From Acidimicrobiia bacterium (GTDB lineage: Bacteria; Actinomycetota; Acidimicrobiia; IMCC26256; PALSA-610): DNA of 50,730 bases. The number at the start of each line of letters is the position of its first letter. Within the stretch, counting starts at the first letter, position 1. The notes beneath the pieces were generated by a model, which was given only the letters and a program-made list of their open reading frames with translations, was not told the origin of the DNA and made no database searches. This document shows, piece by piece, positions 40,055 to 49,401 of this stretch. Location of the stretch: assembly GCA_017882905.1 (NCBI GenBank), contig JADGOO010000014.1, positions 1-50,730 of the forward strand, given 5' to 3'. The translations under genes were made by a program, and so were the position numbers.

Positions 40055-41497
40055 ATGGATCGACGACAGTTCTTGCGACACTCCGCGCAGCTCGCAGGCG
40101 CAGCAGCAGTCGGGACCACGCTCGGTTGGAACGCCGTCGAAGCGGCGGCCGCGAACCTCGACGGGCACCGCCGTACCAAGTTCCGCAGCGTGCTCGACTT
40201 GCCCGCCGCCGAGTCGGGCATCGACACCGTCGTCATCGTGATGATGGAGAACCGCAGCTTCGACGCGTACCTCGGCTGGCTCGCACACGAGCCGGGCTAC
40301 CTCGCCGCCGGACGCCGCCGCTACGGGAAGTCGTTCTCGGTCATCGGCGACCAGAACCTCGCCTATCCCGCGCCCGACGGTTCGGTCATCAGCACCGCCC
40401 ACTACCCACTGCGCTCCGCGGGCCCCGAGATCCATCGTGGTTGCGGGCATCCGGATCCGGGCCACGGTTGGGATCAGGGCCGCGCCGAGCGCGACCACGG
40501 CTTCCTCGATGTGGCGAGCGGCAACGACGAGTTCGCGCTCTCCACCTGGCGCCGCAACGATCTGCCCGTGTACCGCAACCTCGCGGAGCGGTTCACGGTG
40601 TGCGATCGCTGGCACGCATCGCTGCTCGGTCCCACGTTCCCGAATCGCGAGTATCTGATGTCGGCGCAGTCGGGTGGGCACAAGGACAACTCACTCGACC
40701 CGAACGGGTTCCAGTGGGAGGCGCTCTTCGACCGTCTGCTCGCCGGCGGTGTCAGCGTGCACGACTACGCGAGTGACCTGCCGCAGACGTTGCTGTTCGG
40801 TTCGCGCGCCGCGCCGATGGTGCGCACGATCACCGACTACTTCGACGACTGCGCGGCGGGAACACTCCCCCAGGTGTCGTACGTGGATCCGAAGTTCGCC
40901 GAGCCGAACGAGAACGACGACCATCCGCTCGCCGACTTCCGCTTCGGCCAGGCCTTCATCCGCGACACGTTCGCGGCGTTCGCACGTTCGCCGCAGTGGG
41001 CGCGGGGCCTGTTCATCGTGGTGTACGACGAGTGGGGTGGCTTCGCCGACCACGTGGCGCCGCCCGTGGTGCCCGACGCGATGGCGAGCCCGATCGACGA
41101 GGAGAACTTCGGTCAGGCCGGGTTCCGCGTGCCGGCGATCCTCGCTTCGCCGCGCGCGCTCCCCGGCTTCGCCGACCATACGCGCTACGACCACACGTCG
41201 ATCCTCCGCTTGCTCGAATGGCGCTTCCTCGGCGCGCCGCCCGAGGGTCCCGGGGGCAACGGCTGGTGGCTCACCACACGCGACCAGTACGCGAACAACG
41301 CGGGTCGGAGCCTGTCGGCCGACGTGTTCGACCCCGATCCCGGCTTCGATCTCGACGTGCACATCGACCCGGGCACACCGCCATGCGCACCGAGTGGCGC
41401 CGTGGAGGGGACGCACCCGATGGTGCTGGCCCGCGACCGCGGTTTCTTCGAGCATGTCGCGCCGAGCGCGATGCGCCGCATCGCCGCCACGGTCTGA
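40055..41497 (+). CDS. Tat-exported phosphoesterase (phospholipase C/acid phosphatase family)
   Basis: This 480-residue phosphoesterase of the PLC/AcpA superfamily is probably secreted or surface-bound. The N-terminus MDRRQFLRHSAQLAGAAAVG is a twin-arginine signal peptide, ending in an Ala-rich cleavage region near 33. MMENRSFDAYLGWL holds the metal-binding Glu-Asn and neighbouring Ser. HPLADFRFGQAFIRDTF and VYDEWGGFADHVAPP are conserved, the latter with the metal-binding Asp-Glu pair. Substrates in the family are phospholipids or phosphomonoesters. ATG 40055 is preceded by AGGGGG. Length is within the family range. Confidence 0.88.
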   Translation: MDRRQFLRHSAQLAGAAAVGTTLGWNAVEAAAANLDGHRRTKFRSVLDLPAAESGIDTVVIVMMENRSFDAYLGWLAHEPGYLAAGRRRYGKSFSVIGDQNLAYPAPDGSVISTAHYPLRSAGPEIHRGCGHPDPGHGWDQGRAERDHGFLDVASGNDEFALSTWRRNDLPVYRNLAERFTVCDRWHASLLGPTFPNREYLMSAQSGGHKDNSLDPNGFQWEALFDRLLAGGVSVHDYASDLPQTLLFGSRAAPMVRTITDYFDDCAAGTLPQVSYVDPKFAEPNENDDHPLADFRFGQAFIRDTFAAFARSPQWARGLFIVVYDEWGGFADHVAPPVVPDAMASPIDEENFGQAGFRVPAILASPRALPGFADHTRYDHTSILRLLEWRFLGAPPEGPGGNGWWLTTRDQYANNAGRSLSADVFDPDPGFDLDVHIDPGTPPCAPSGAVEGTHPMVLARDRGFFEHVAPSAMRRIAATV

Positions 41498-41548
41498 CTC
41501 GGCGCGCTCCTGGCAGCCGGCCCGCGGTCCGCTCGTAACATCCGACCG

Positions 41549-44353
41549 ATGGGTGACCCGCGGGTAGCCGGCGAGCAGCGGGTCGCGATCGTTGCGCACA
41601 CGCACTGGGACCGCGAGTGGTACGAGCCGTTCCAGGCGTTCCGCTACCGCCTCGTCGGCCTCGTCGATCGCCTGCTCGACGTGCTCGAGTCGGAGCCCGG
41701 CTACCGGAGCTTCCTGCTCGACGGTCAGACCCAGGCCGTCGACGACTACCTCGAGCTGCGCCCCGACGCGGCGCCACGCATCGAACGTCTCGCGCGTGCC
41801 GGTCGCCTCTCGGTGGGGCCGTGGCGGATCTTGATGGACGAGGCGATGGTGTCGGGCGAGACGCTCGTGCGCAACCTCCAGATGGGCCTGCGGCGCGCCA
41901 CGCAGATCGGCGGCCTCATGGAGGTGGGCTACCTCCCCGACATGTTCTGCCACATCGCCCAGATGCCGCAGCTGCTCGCGCTCGCAGGGCTGCGCGACGC
42001 GGTGCTCTGGCGCGGTGTGCCGAACGCGATCACCACGACCGGCTTCTGGTGGGAGTCACCCGACGCGAGCCGCGTACGCGTCGAGTACCTCTACGGCTCG
42101 TACGCGAACCTCGCGCAGATCGCCGACACGGGCGCCGGCTTGATCGGGCTCACGCATGACTACGCCGCCGAAGTGGGCGACGGCCTGGTGGGCGACCTGC
42201 TGCTCATGCACGGCGGTGACCACCGAGTGCCCGATCCGGCGCTGCCGCGCGTCGTGCAGGCCGCGAATGATCTCCATGCCGGCTTCCACTTCGACGTCGT
42301 GTCGCTCGCCGAGCACCTGGCACGCCAGCCGCGCGACGACACGCTTCCCCTGTGGCGCGGCGAGCTGCGCTCCGGCGCGCGGGCCAACGTGCTGATGGGC
42401 ACCGCGTCGAACCACATCGACGTGCACCAGCGGTGCGCGGCCGCCGAGCGCGCCCTCGAGCGGGTGGCCGAACCGCTCGCCACGCTGCTGTTCCCCGCCG
42501 AGCGCTATCCGCACGCCGCACTCGACCTGGCGTGGGATCAGCTCGTGTTGAACAGCGCGCACGATTCGTCGTGCGCGTGCAGTCACGACGACACCGTCGC
42601 CGCGGTCAACACCCGCTACGCCGAGGCACGCCATCTGGCCGAGGCGGTCGCCCGTGACGCCGTGCGCTCGCTGGGCGCGGCAGTCGACGCGCCGCCCTGG
42701 TCGGTGGTGGTCGTGAACCCCACCGCGCGCGCCCGCGGCGGCCTGGTGGAAGTGGCCGCGGGCACGCACCGGCCGTTCCACCTCACCACGCCCGATGGTC
42801 GCGCGATGCCGGGCCAGATCGTGGGCGAGGAGTGGGCCGAGTCGACCACGACCGTGGTGCAGGGCACGAAGGTGCACTGGCTGCTGCGCATGCTCCGCGA
42901 CCGGGTTGGCGAAGGCATGCGCATCCGCGCCATCGAGATGCACGACGACGCCGCCGGCGAGCACGCCGTCACGGTGCATCGAGCGGCCGACGACGACGAG
43001 CCGATCGGCTCCGACGCGATCGAACGAGCTCTCGCCGCCGTCGACGAGCGCGGGCGCGCCGGTGCCACGCAGCGGATCACGATCACGGGCGGCCCGCGGC
43101 GCACGATGCTGTTCGCGGTCGCTGCAGTATCCGGGTTCGGGTGGACCACGCTGCGCCGCGCGGATGGAGCGACACCCGCCGGCAGTATGGCGGGCGCCGC
43201 AGTGCAGGGCGACGAAGCCGAGCGCACGATGCACAACGAGTACGTCAGCGTGACCGTCGCGACCGATGGCACGTACACAGTGACGGCCACGGGCATCACT
43301 GTCACCGGGCTCGGACGCTTGGTCGACGGTGGCGACGGCGGCGACACCTACAACTACTCGCCGCCGCCCGACGACGTGATCGTCGACGCGCCGCGCGCCG
43401 TGCGGGTGACGATGACCGAAGCCGGGCCGGTTCGTGCCCGCATCGAGATCGAGTCGGAGTACGACTGGCCCACGCACGCGCTCGGCGACCATGTGCAGGT
43501 CACGGCCCGCGCCGCGTCAACGGTGTCGGTGGCCGTGCACACCACGCTCGAGCTGCGCGCCGGCGAAGCTTGGCTGCGGGTCGGCCATCGCTTCGACAAC
43601 CCGAGCCGCGACCACCGCCTGCGCGCCCATTTCCCGCTGCCGGCTCCTGTAGACGGCTCCGACGCCGACTGCGCGTTCGCGGTCGTGCACCGCGGCCTGA
43701 CTGCCGAGGGAGGGCCACAGGAGCACGGCCTGCCCACGTTCGTCGCGCGGCGCTTCGTGGACTGCTCCGACGGCGCCGCCGGGCTCGCGCTGATCCCCGA
43801 CGGACTGCTCGAGTACGAAGTCGTTGACGGCGGTCGGGAGCTCGCGCTCACGCTGCTGCGGTCCACGGGATGGATCTCGCGGTCGTCGATGGCGTACCGC
43901 GCCGAACCGGCGGGACCATCGATCGCGACACCGGGCGCGCAGCTCATCGGACCGGTCGAGATGCAGTACGCCGTGCTCGTGCACGTGGGCGATTGGCAGA
44001 CCGCCGAGCTGCACGCCGTCGCCGACGCAGTGCTCGTGCCACTGCGCACGACGTTGGCCGGGAGTGTCGATGCCGCCACCGAACCGCGGGTGCCGCTCGA
44101 CCCGCAGCCGGCAACTGGCACGGTGCTGCGCGTCGACGGTGCCGAGGTGTCGGCGGTGCACCGCGACGACACGGGCGCCTGCATCGTGCGCCTCGTTCGC
44201 GATGCGCCGACGCCGGGCACCGCGCGTGTGCTGCGGGGCGGCGCCGACGCACACGGCGAGATCATCGACCTGCGCGGCCGTCGCATCGCCGGCTTCACTG
44301 GCCGCGTCGAGATGCGGGCGTGGGAGATCGTCACGGTGCGGCTCACACCGTGA
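41549..44353 (+). CDS. glycoside hydrolase family 38 alpha-mannosidase
   Basis: This 934-residue retaining alpha-mannosidase has the GH38 N-terminal catalytic domain (about 10-290) with HTHWDREWY (zinc-binding His and Asp) and YLPDMFCHIAQMPQLL, in which Asp131 is the probable nucleophile. A middle helical region has the zinc-site segment NSAHDSSCACSHDDTV, and the C-terminal beta domains run to the end. No signal peptide is present, so the enzyme is probably cytoplasmic and acts on imported or internal manno-oligosaccharides. ATG 41549 gives MGDPRVAGEQRVAIVAHTHWD. It is convergent with the unknown gene at 44363 with only 9 bases between. Confidence 0.9.
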   Translation: MGDPRVAGEQRVAIVAHTHWDREWYEPFQAFRYRLVGLVDRLLDVLESEPGYRSFLLDGQTQAVDDYLELRPDAAPRIERLARAGRLSVGPWRILMDEAMVSGETLVRNLQMGLRRATQIGGLMEVGYLPDMFCHIAQMPQLLALAGLRDAVLWRGVPNAITTTGFWWESPDASRVRVEYLYGSYANLAQIADTGAGLIGLTHDYAAEVGDGLVGDLLLMHGGDHRVPDPALPRVVQAANDLHAGFHFDVVSLAEHLARQPRDDTLPLWRGELRSGARANVLMGTASNHIDVHQRCAAAERALERVAEPLATLLFPAERYPHAALDLAWDQLVLNSAHDSSCACSHDDTVAAVNTRYAEARHLAEAVARDAVRSLGAAVDAPPWSVVVVNPTARARGGLVEVAAGTHRPFHLTTPDGRAMPGQIVGEEWAESTTTVVQGTKVHWLLRMLRDRVGEGMRIRAIEMHDDAAGEHAVTVHRAADDDEPIGSDAIERALAAVDERGRAGATQRITITGGPRRTMLFAVAAVSGFGWTTLRRADGATPAGSMAGAAVQGDEAERTMHNEYVSVTVATDGTYTVTATGITVTGLGRLVDGGDGGDTYNYSPPPDDVIVDAPRAVRVTMTEAGPVRARIEIESEYDWPTHALGDHVQVTARAASTVSVAVHTTLELRAGEAWLRVGHRFDNPSRDHRLRAHFPLPAPVDGSDADCAFAVVHRGLTAEGGPQEHGLPTFVARRFVDCSDGAAGLALIPDGLLEYEVVDGGRELALTLLRSTGWISRSSMAYRAEPAGPSIATPGAQLIGPVEMQYAVLVHVGDWQTAELHAVADAVLVPLRTTLAGSVDAATEPRVPLDPQPATGTVLRVDGAEVSAVHRDDTGACIVRLVRDAPTPGTARVLRGGADAHGEIIDLRGRRIAGFTGRVEMRAWEIVTVRLTP

Positions 44354-44362
44354 CCCCGAGGA

Positions 44363-45745
44363 TCAGGTGAACGAGCCCGCCTCGGGTGGGTTCGGTTCCT
44401 GAGCCGCCTCGTCGCCGCCCGACACATCGGAGCTGGGTGCCGCCACACCGAGCGCCAACAGCTCACCGCGCGGCGCGTCGAGGAGCACCTCGCCGTCGCC
44501 GCCCGTCGCCTCCCACGCAGGGTCGAGACGCGGCGCGCGCAGCGTCACGCCGGCGGGCGCGCTCCACAGCAAGGCGGGTCGCGGTCCGTGCCACCGCACT
44601 GCGAATGAGACGGGGCCGCGTCGCGACGGTGCGTCGTGCACAGCGAGGTTCTGGCCGAGCCATTCGGCAGGAAAGCCGCCGAGGAGCTCGACGCCAGCAT
44701 CGGTCTCCCTCAAGAGCACTTCGTGCAGTGCGCGCAACAGCCGAGCTGGTTGCGCCGATGGACCACTCGCGGCCTGCTGCACGTGACTCCGGAGCCGTAC
44801 CCACGCGCCCGCGTGCGCGCTCGGATCGCGCCGAGCCGCGGCGCGCCGATGCCGGCCACCGAGATGGGCCCACACGGCGAGCGCCTCCTCGTCGAAGCCC
44901 CAGTCCTCGCAGGCGACCGCTTCGTCGGAGCCCGGTCGGGGTCGATCGGCGCCGGCCAGGAGCAGCAGCGCACCGCGGGCCGCGTCGACGATCTCGGCGA
45001 GTGCGGTGTCGTCGTGCTCGAAGCGCATGCCGCGCTCGAGCAGCTGATCCCAGCCCCGGACCGCGGCCGCGGCATCGGGCGCGCCGGCGAGGTCGACGCC
45101 GGCGAGCTCGCCTGGAGAGGTCGCGACGAGAGGGATCGCGGCGCGCAGGCTCGTGCGGTGCGGGATCGCCCACACGAGCGCGGCGGCCACTTCGCGGCGA
45201 CGTTCCCGGCACACGAAGTCGCTCCCCGCGGCGGTGCCGTTCGCCATCACGACCTCGACCAGGTGCGCGGCGTCGTTGGCCGTGGCCGCATGCTGCGCGC
45301 GGCGGGTCGCGCTGAGGATCGGGTTCCCGTCGAGCAGCACGATGCCGTCGGCACCACTCAGCTCGCGCACAGCGCGCCCTGGTTCGCCGCGCACCACCAT
45401 CGCAAACGCCACGGCCTCGGCGGAGTCGTTGCGCACGTCGATGATCGCCACCGGGATCCGCCCAGCCGTGGCGTACACCTGATGCACGATGTCGCCGCCG
45501 GCCACTGCGAGGCGGGTCTCCACCGCCGGCGCGCCACCGATACGGCGTTGGCGCACACTGGCTTCGGCACCAGGTCGGCGCCAGCGGTCGGCAGAGCCCA
45601 CGAGCCACTCGATCTCGGCGCGCTCGGTCGGTAGGTACACGCCAGCGCGGGTGTCGACGGTCACGATCCGACTGGCACCCAGCGTGCCGATCGGCGCGCC
45701 TCGCCGCGACGCGCCCGGCGCGTCGCGGCGCGCACTGCCGCGCAT
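44363..45745 (-). CDS. hypothetical protein coupled to gpsA
   Basis: I do not recognise the family. The 460-residue protein starts at ATG 45745, overlapping the gpsA stop as TGATG; the longer open frame (to 46723) is gpsA antisense-frame sequence. The first 200 residues are beta-rich (VDTRAGVYLPTERAEIEWLV, PVAIIDVRNDSAEAVAFAMVV), then helical hairpins (EIVDAARGALLLLAGADRP, EEALAVWAHLGG), and a C-terminal beta part (WHGPRPALLWSAPAG). This order is similar to proteins with a six-hairpin glycosidase-like barrel, which would fit with the neighbouring mannosidase, but no catalytic motif is apparent. It is probably cytoplasmic. Confidence 0.6.
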   Translation of the reverse strand: MRGSARRDAPGASRRGAPIGTLGASRIVTVDTRAGVYLPTERAEIEWLVGSADRWRRPGAEASVRQRRIGGAPAVETRLAVAGGDIVHQVYATAGRIPVAIIDVRNDSAEAVAFAMVVRGEPGRAVRELSGADGIVLLDGNPILSATRRAQHAATANDAAHLVEVVMANGTAAGSDFVCRERRREVAAALVWAIPHRTSLRAAIPLVATSPGELAGVDLAGAPDAAAAVRGWDQLLERGMRFEHDDTALAEIVDAARGALLLLAGADRPRPGSDEAVACEDWGFDEEALAVWAHLGGRHRRAAARRDPSAHAGAWVRLRSHVQQAASGPSAQPARLLRALHEVLLRETDAGVELLGGFPAEWLGQNLAVHDAPSRRGPVSFAVRWHGPRPALLWSAPAGVTLRAPRLDPAWEATGGDGEVLLDAPRGELLALGVAAPSSDVSGGDEAAQEPNPPEAGSFT

Positions 45746-46752
45746 CAGCGCATGCCGTGCAGCTCGGGCTTCGCCTTGCGCAGCATCAGCTCGGGCACGA
45801 GATCGGCGGCGTTGGCGCCGTCGTACAGCACCTTGCCGATGAAGTCGGCGAGCGGCATCTCGACGCCGTAGCGGCGGGCGAGCTCGATCACGGCCTCGGT
45901 CGACTTCACACCTTCGGCGACCATGTGCATCTCGGCCACGATGTCGTCGAGTCGGCGGCCGGCACCGAGCTGCACGCCGACCGTGCGGTTGCGGCTCTGC
46001 GGGCTCGAGCACGTGGCGATCAGATCGCCCATGCCCGCGAGGCCGGCGAAGGTGAGCGGGTCGCCGCCCATGGCGATGCCGAGACGGGCGAGCTCGGCGA
46101 GACCGCGTGTGATGAGCGCGGCCTTGGCGTTGTCGCCGTATTCCATGCCGTGCGCGATGCCCACACCGATCGCGATCACGTTCTTCAGCGCGCCGGCGAT
46201 CTCGCAGCCGACCACGTCGGGATTCGTGTACACGCGGAACGTGGGCGTCATGAACACGGCCTGGAGCTGCTCGGCGACACTCGCGTCGGTCATGGCCACG
46301 ACGGTGGCGGCCGGTTGACCGGCGACGACCTCCTTGGCGAGGTTCGGCCCGGTGAGCACACCGATCCGCGCCCGATCGTGATCGGCGAGCACCTCGGCGA
46401 TCACCTCGGTCATGCGGCACAAGGTGCCTTGCTCGATGCCCTTCGAGAGGCTGATCACCGCGGCATCGGTCCCGATGTGCGGTGCAGCTTGCGCGAGCAC
46501 GGCACGGAAACCGTGGGAGGGAACTCCCATCACGACCACGTCGGCGCCGGTGCACGCCTGTTCGAGCGAGGCGGTGGAGCGCAACATCACGGGGAGGGCC
46601 AGACCCGGGAGGTACTCGGTGTTCTGGTGCGAGTCGTTGATCGTCTGCGCGAGATCCGGGCGGCGGGCCCACAGCACCGTGTGGGCGTGTTGCGCGGCGA
46701 TCGACGCCACGGCGGTCCCCCACGAGCCGGCCCCGATGACGGCGACCTTCAT
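45745..46752 (-). CDS. gpsA: NAD(P)-dependent glycerol-3-phosphate dehydrogenase
   Basis: This 335-residue enzyme makes sn-glycerol 3-phosphate from dihydroxyacetone phosphate for phospholipid synthesis. NAD(P) binding is at VIGAGSWGTAVAS (residues 5-17). VLTGPNLAKEVVAGQP, the GALKNVIAIGVGIAHGMEYGDNAKAALITRG region with the catalytic Lys, and FAGLAGMGDLIATCSSPQSRN are all diagnostic. ATG 46752 is clear. It is divergent from cofC/fbiD with 103 bases between and is translationally coupled to the downstream gene. Confidence 0.95.
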   Translation of the reverse strand: MKVAVIGAGSWGTAVASIAAQHAHTVLWARRPDLAQTINDSHQNTEYLPGLALPVMLRSTASLEQACTGADVVVMGVPSHGFRAVLAQAAPHIGTDAAVISLSKGIEQGTLCRMTEVIAEVLADHDRARIGVLTGPNLAKEVVAGQPAATVVAMTDASVAEQLQAVFMTPTFRVYTNPDVVGCEIAGALKNVIAIGVGIAHGMEYGDNAKAALITRGLAELARLGIAMGGDPLTFAGLAGMGDLIATCSSPQSRNRTVGVQLGAGRRLDDIVAEMHMVAEGVKSTEAVIELARRYGVEMPLADFIGKVLYDGANAADLVPELMLRKAKPELHGMR

Positions 46753-46855
46753 GGCGCGGTCCTCACGTCGGCCTGTGCATCGCGACCATCATGGGCGCCG
46801 GCGAGACGGGCCGGCCGGTCGAGGCACTCCACGCCTCGGTAGCATACGCATCCTC

Positions 46856-47473
46856 ATGGATCGGCCGTCCGATGCACTCGTCGTGCCGATCCGCTCGTTC
46901 GTGCGCGGCAAGGCCCGCCTCGCCGAGGTGCTCGACGACGTGGCCCGTCACGATCTCGTCGCACGGATGGCCGCTCGAGTGCTCGACGCATCGGGCACGC
47001 TCACGACGGTTGTCGTCACGAACGACTCGGAGGTCGCGACGTTCGCCCGCGCGCACGGCGCGACGGTGATCGACGATCCGGGCACGCTCGACGGTGCGGC
47101 CGATGCGGGCCGCGAGTGGGCGCGGGCACGCGGTGCCACCCGTGTGGTGATCGCCCACGCCGACCTCCCCCACGCGCACGGCCTCGACGCGCTGGGCGCG
47201 ACCGGCGCGCAGCGCGTGGCAGTGCTCGTGCCCGACCGCCACGACGACGGCACGCCGGTGCTGAGCATCCCGGTCGACGCCCCGTTCGAGTTCGCCTACG
47301 GACCCGGATCGTTCGCACGACACTGCGCGGCCGCGGCCGCCGCGGATCTCGAAGTGCGCGTGCTGCGCGACGCGGCGCTCGGCTTCGACATCGACGAGCC
47401 GGCCGACCTCGCCGCCCTCGACGCGCTCACGCCGTGCCCCGGACCCACTGCAGGAGACACGTCGGGGCGATGA
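46856..47473 (+). CDS. fbiD: phospholactate/phosphoenolpyruvate guanylyltransferase (F420 biosynthesis)
   Basis: This 205-residue CofC/FbiD-type nucleotidyltransferase activates 2-phospholactate or phosphoenolpyruvate with GTP, early in coenzyme F420 synthesis. Sequence support is the N-terminal VVPIRSFVRGKARLAEVLDD (GTP-binding loop and Lys), the strand VVIAHADLPHAHG with the metal-binding Asp, then GTPVLSIP, and GFDIDEPADLAALD at the end. Length fits the family (about 200-220). ATG 46856 is the start. It overlaps the PIG-L gene by ATGA. The window carries two F420-dependent LLM genes that would use its product. Confidence 0.9.
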   Translation: MDRPSDALVVPIRSFVRGKARLAEVLDDVARHDLVARMAARVLDASGTLTTVVVTNDSEVATFARAHGATVIDDPGTLDGAADAGREWARARGATRVVIAHADLPHAHGLDALGATGAQRVAVLVPDRHDDGTPVLSIPVDAPFEFAYGPGSFARHCAAAAAADLEVRVLRDAALGFDIDEPADLAALDALTPCPGPTAGDTSGR

Positions 47474-48180
47474 GCGAGCCGCTGGCAGTCCCGAAGCGCG
47501 CGCTGGCAATCGGCGCGCACCCCGACGACATCGAGTTCGGTTGCGGCGCCACGCTCGCGCGGTGGGCCGAGGCCGGCTGCGAAGCCCACCTGCTCGTGCT
47601 CACCGATGGGTCGAAGGGCACATGGGACGCGAACGCCGACCTCGGCGCGCTGGTGGCCACGCGCCGGGCCGAACAGCTCGACGCGGCCGCAGCCTTGGGT
47701 GCACACGAGGTGCATCTCCTCGACGTGGTCGACGGCGACCTGGAGACCACGCGGTCGATCGTGGCCGAGGTGTGTGCCGTGATCCGTGCGGCGCGGCCCG
47801 ACGTGGTGCTCGGTCACGATCCGTGGAAGCAGTACCGGCTGCACCCGGACCACCGCAACGCAGGATGGATCACGCTCGACGCGATCGTGGCGGCCCGCGA
47901 CCCGCACTTCTTCCCCGACCAGCCTCACCCGCACCATCGACCCGATGCGCTGCTGCTCTTCGAGGCCGAGGTCGTGGATCACCACGAGCCGGTGGCGGAA
48001 CCTGCGCTCGACGCCAAGGTCGAGGCACTCCTGCGCCACCGGAGCCAGTGGCGCTCCACGCACGGCATCGACCAGGACCCCGAACGCGAGATTGCCGCGT
48101 TCTCGGCCCGGGTGCGGGCCGACACCACGGTTGCCGGCGGCAGGCTCGCCGAGTCGTTCAAGCTCATCACGGAGCTCTGA
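47470..48180 (+). CDS. PIG-L/LmbE-family deacetylase
   Basis: This 236-residue zinc-dependent amidase/deacetylase has [20 protein letters not shown] at the N-terminus (His-Pro-Asp-Asp metal site), DGSKG, and [12 protein letters not shown] (third ligand). This superfamily includes GlcNAc-type deacetylases of mycothiol synthesis; without MshB-specific motifs, the substrate is not assignable. It starts at ATG 47470 overlapping the fbiD stop. A perfect hairpin terminator follows 14 bases after the stop. It is a paralogue of mca by fold but not by signature. Confidence 0.88.
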   Translation: MSEPLAVPKRALAIGAHPDDIEFGCGATLARWAEAGCEAHLLVLTDGSKGTWDANADLGALVATRRAEQLDAAAALGAHEVHLLDVVDGDLETTRSIVAEVCAVIRAARPDVVLGHDPWKQYRLHPDHRNAGWITLDAIVAARDPHFFPDQPHPHHRPDALLLFEAEVVDHHEPVAEPALDAKVEALLRHRSQWRSTHGIDQDPEREIAAFSARVRADTTVAGGRLAESFKLITEL

Positions 48181-48194
48181 GCCCGGAAGCACAA

Positions 48195-48220
48195 CGGCGC
48201 CCCGCCGGAGCGGGGCGCCG
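48195..48220. terminator. perfect hairpin, likely shared terminator
   Basis: The sequence CGGCGCCCCG, a 6-base loop CCGGAG, then CGGGGCGCCG forms a perfect 10-bp stem (48195-48204 with 48211-48220), extended by one A-T pair. It lies between the end of the PIG-L gene (plus) and the end of the lysine-rich gene (minus), and could stop transcription in both directions. No long T-run follows, as is usual in high-GC actinobacteria. Confidence 0.75.
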
Positions 48221-48246
48221 TGTTCGCAGATCGTCGGAGCGATCCG

Positions 48247-48594
48247 CTACTTCTTGGCCGCGCGCTTCTTGGCCGGAGCCTTCTTCACAGCGCGCTTCTT
48301 GGCCGGAGCCTTCTTCGTTGCCTTCTTGGCTGCACGCTTCTTGGCGGGCGCCTTCTTGGCAACGCGCTTCTTGGCGGGCGCCTTCTTGGCCGCACGCTTC
48401 TTGGTCGCCTTCTTGGCCGCGCGCTTCTTGGCGGGGGCCTTCTTGGCGGCCTTCTTGGCCGGAGCCTTCTTCGCAGCCGCCTTCTTCGTGGTCTTCTTGG
48501 CCGCGCGCTTCTTGGCGGGGGCCTTCTTGGCGGCTTTCTTAGCGGGCGCCTTCTTGGCCGCCGCCTTCTTCGTTGCCTTTTTCGCCGGAGGCAC
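48247..48594 (-). CDS. lysine/alanine-rich histone H1-like nucleoid protein
   Basis: This 115-residue protein consists almost wholly of short repeats such as [16 protein letters not shown] and TKKAA. It has no folded domain and is expected to bind DNA by charge, like the PAKKA tail of mycobacterial HupB or the H1-like Hc proteins. The codons (mostly AAG for Lys, many GCC/GCG for Ala) follow the host bias. Start GTG 48594 is preferred since AAAGGTGGTGA stands just before it; GTG 48603 or 48600 is possible. It lies 92 bases downstream of hup on the same strand, so they may share transcripts. Confidence 0.85.
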   Translation of the reverse strand: MPPAKKATKKAAAKKAPAKKAAKKAPAKKRAAKKTTKKAAAKKAPAKKAAKKAPAKKRAAKKATKKRAAKKAPAKKRVAKKAPAKKRAAKKATKKAPAKKRAVKKAPAKKRAAKK

Positions 48595-48686
48595 GGTCAC
48601 CACCTTTCCGTGGTTTGTTGTGTGTTGCTGTCACCACTCGGGGATAACCGCGGCCATCCTGGCCGCCCCCTACCCGGGTTGGGGAT

Positions 48687-48965
48687 CTAGCTGCCGGAGA
48701 CCTGTGCTTTGAACTTGGCGCCGACAGAGAACTTCGCCGACTTGCCGGCGGGCACCTGGATCGCCTCGCCCGTGCGCGGGTTGCGCGCCGTGCGAGCCGA
48801 CGTCGACTTGGGCGCGAACACTCCGAAGCCCGGCAGGGTGACCTTGTCGCCCGCCGTCACCGTGTTCTGCACCACTTCGATGAATGCGTTGAGCGCACTC
48901 TCCGCGTCGGTCTTCGAGAGACCACTCGACTCGTGGATCTGATCGATGAGCTCGCTCTTGTTCAC
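48687..48965 (-). CDS. hupB: HU-family DNA-binding protein
   Basis: This 92-residue HU/IHF-type dimeric nucleoid protein has an N-terminal helical part [17 protein letters not shown], the [15 protein letters not shown] strand region, and the arm [20 protein letters not shown] with the Pro that intercalates DNA. It ends at VSGS with no basic tail. GTG 48965 is the start, with GGAG 8 bases before; the longer frame is not HU-like. Mycobacterial HupB has the same domain with a lysine-rich tail fused on; here that tail is a separate gene. The long upstream region may hold regulatory elements. Confidence 0.94.
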   Translation of the reverse strand: MNKSELIDQIHESSGLSKTDAESALNAFIEVVQNTVTAGDKVTLPGFGVFAPKSTSARTARNPRTGEAIQVPAGKSAKFSVGAKFKAQVSGS

Positions 48966-49016
48966 GTAGCAACTCCATCTCACGCAACGCGACGATCGCC
49001 GCGCGCCATCCGGTGC

Positions 49017-49045
49017 ATGAGAACGCATCTCAACCCAAAGGTCAA
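49017..49045 (-). promoter_or_regulatory. candidate sigma-70 promoter for hupB
   Basis: On the minus strand TTGACC (49045-49040) and TCTCAT (49022-49017) are separated by 17 bases, about 52 bases before the hupB start. The -35 matches 5 of 6 and the -10 4 of 6 consensus positions. The score is moderate. Confidence 0.35.
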
Positions 49046-49106
49046 GCATCTCCACCCACGCGAAGCGGCAGATGCGCGCACTGCGCGGTCATCGACGTGT
49101 TCGAGC

Positions 49107-49387
49107 GCGCAACGGAGCGCGTGAACGTCGCGCGCCGTCGCGAGCATGCGTCGACGAGCACGACAACGACGGCGCGCGTCACGACGCGCGCCGCGCCAAG
49201 CGCGTGCCCGCGATGTTGCGCGTTTCCGTTTCGCGCCGAAGTATCCCCCTTCAAACCCGACGAAGGTGTCAGAATGGACACGCGGAGTGAGGTGGAGTCG
49301 CCGACGACACGTCGATGAACGGTGTGTCGTGCACGAGCGCAACGGAGCGCGCACTACGGGTCGCGATGCGCACGAGAGCGCGTGAAC
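49107..49387. repeat. short direct repeats upstream of hupB
   Basis: GCGCAACGGAGCGCG occurs at 49107-49121 and at 49337-49351 (exact 15-mer). GAGCGCGTGAAC occurs at 49115-49126 and 49376-49387. The two repeats overlap in the first copy. They sit in the non-coding stretch and could mark a duplication or protein sites. Confidence 0.6.
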
Positions 49388-49401
49388 CCCTGGATGTTCG
49401 C

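Noticed and set aside
45746-46723. N-terminal 326-codon extension of the unknown protein
   Set aside because: It overlaps gpsA in a different frame with Arg-rich sequence. ATG 45745 at the TGATG overlap is the natural start.
48247-48603. Regular repeats that could be taken for a CRISPR or minisatellite array
   Set aside because: The repeats are codons for Lys-Ala-Pro peptides in one frame with no spacer pattern; they are coding.
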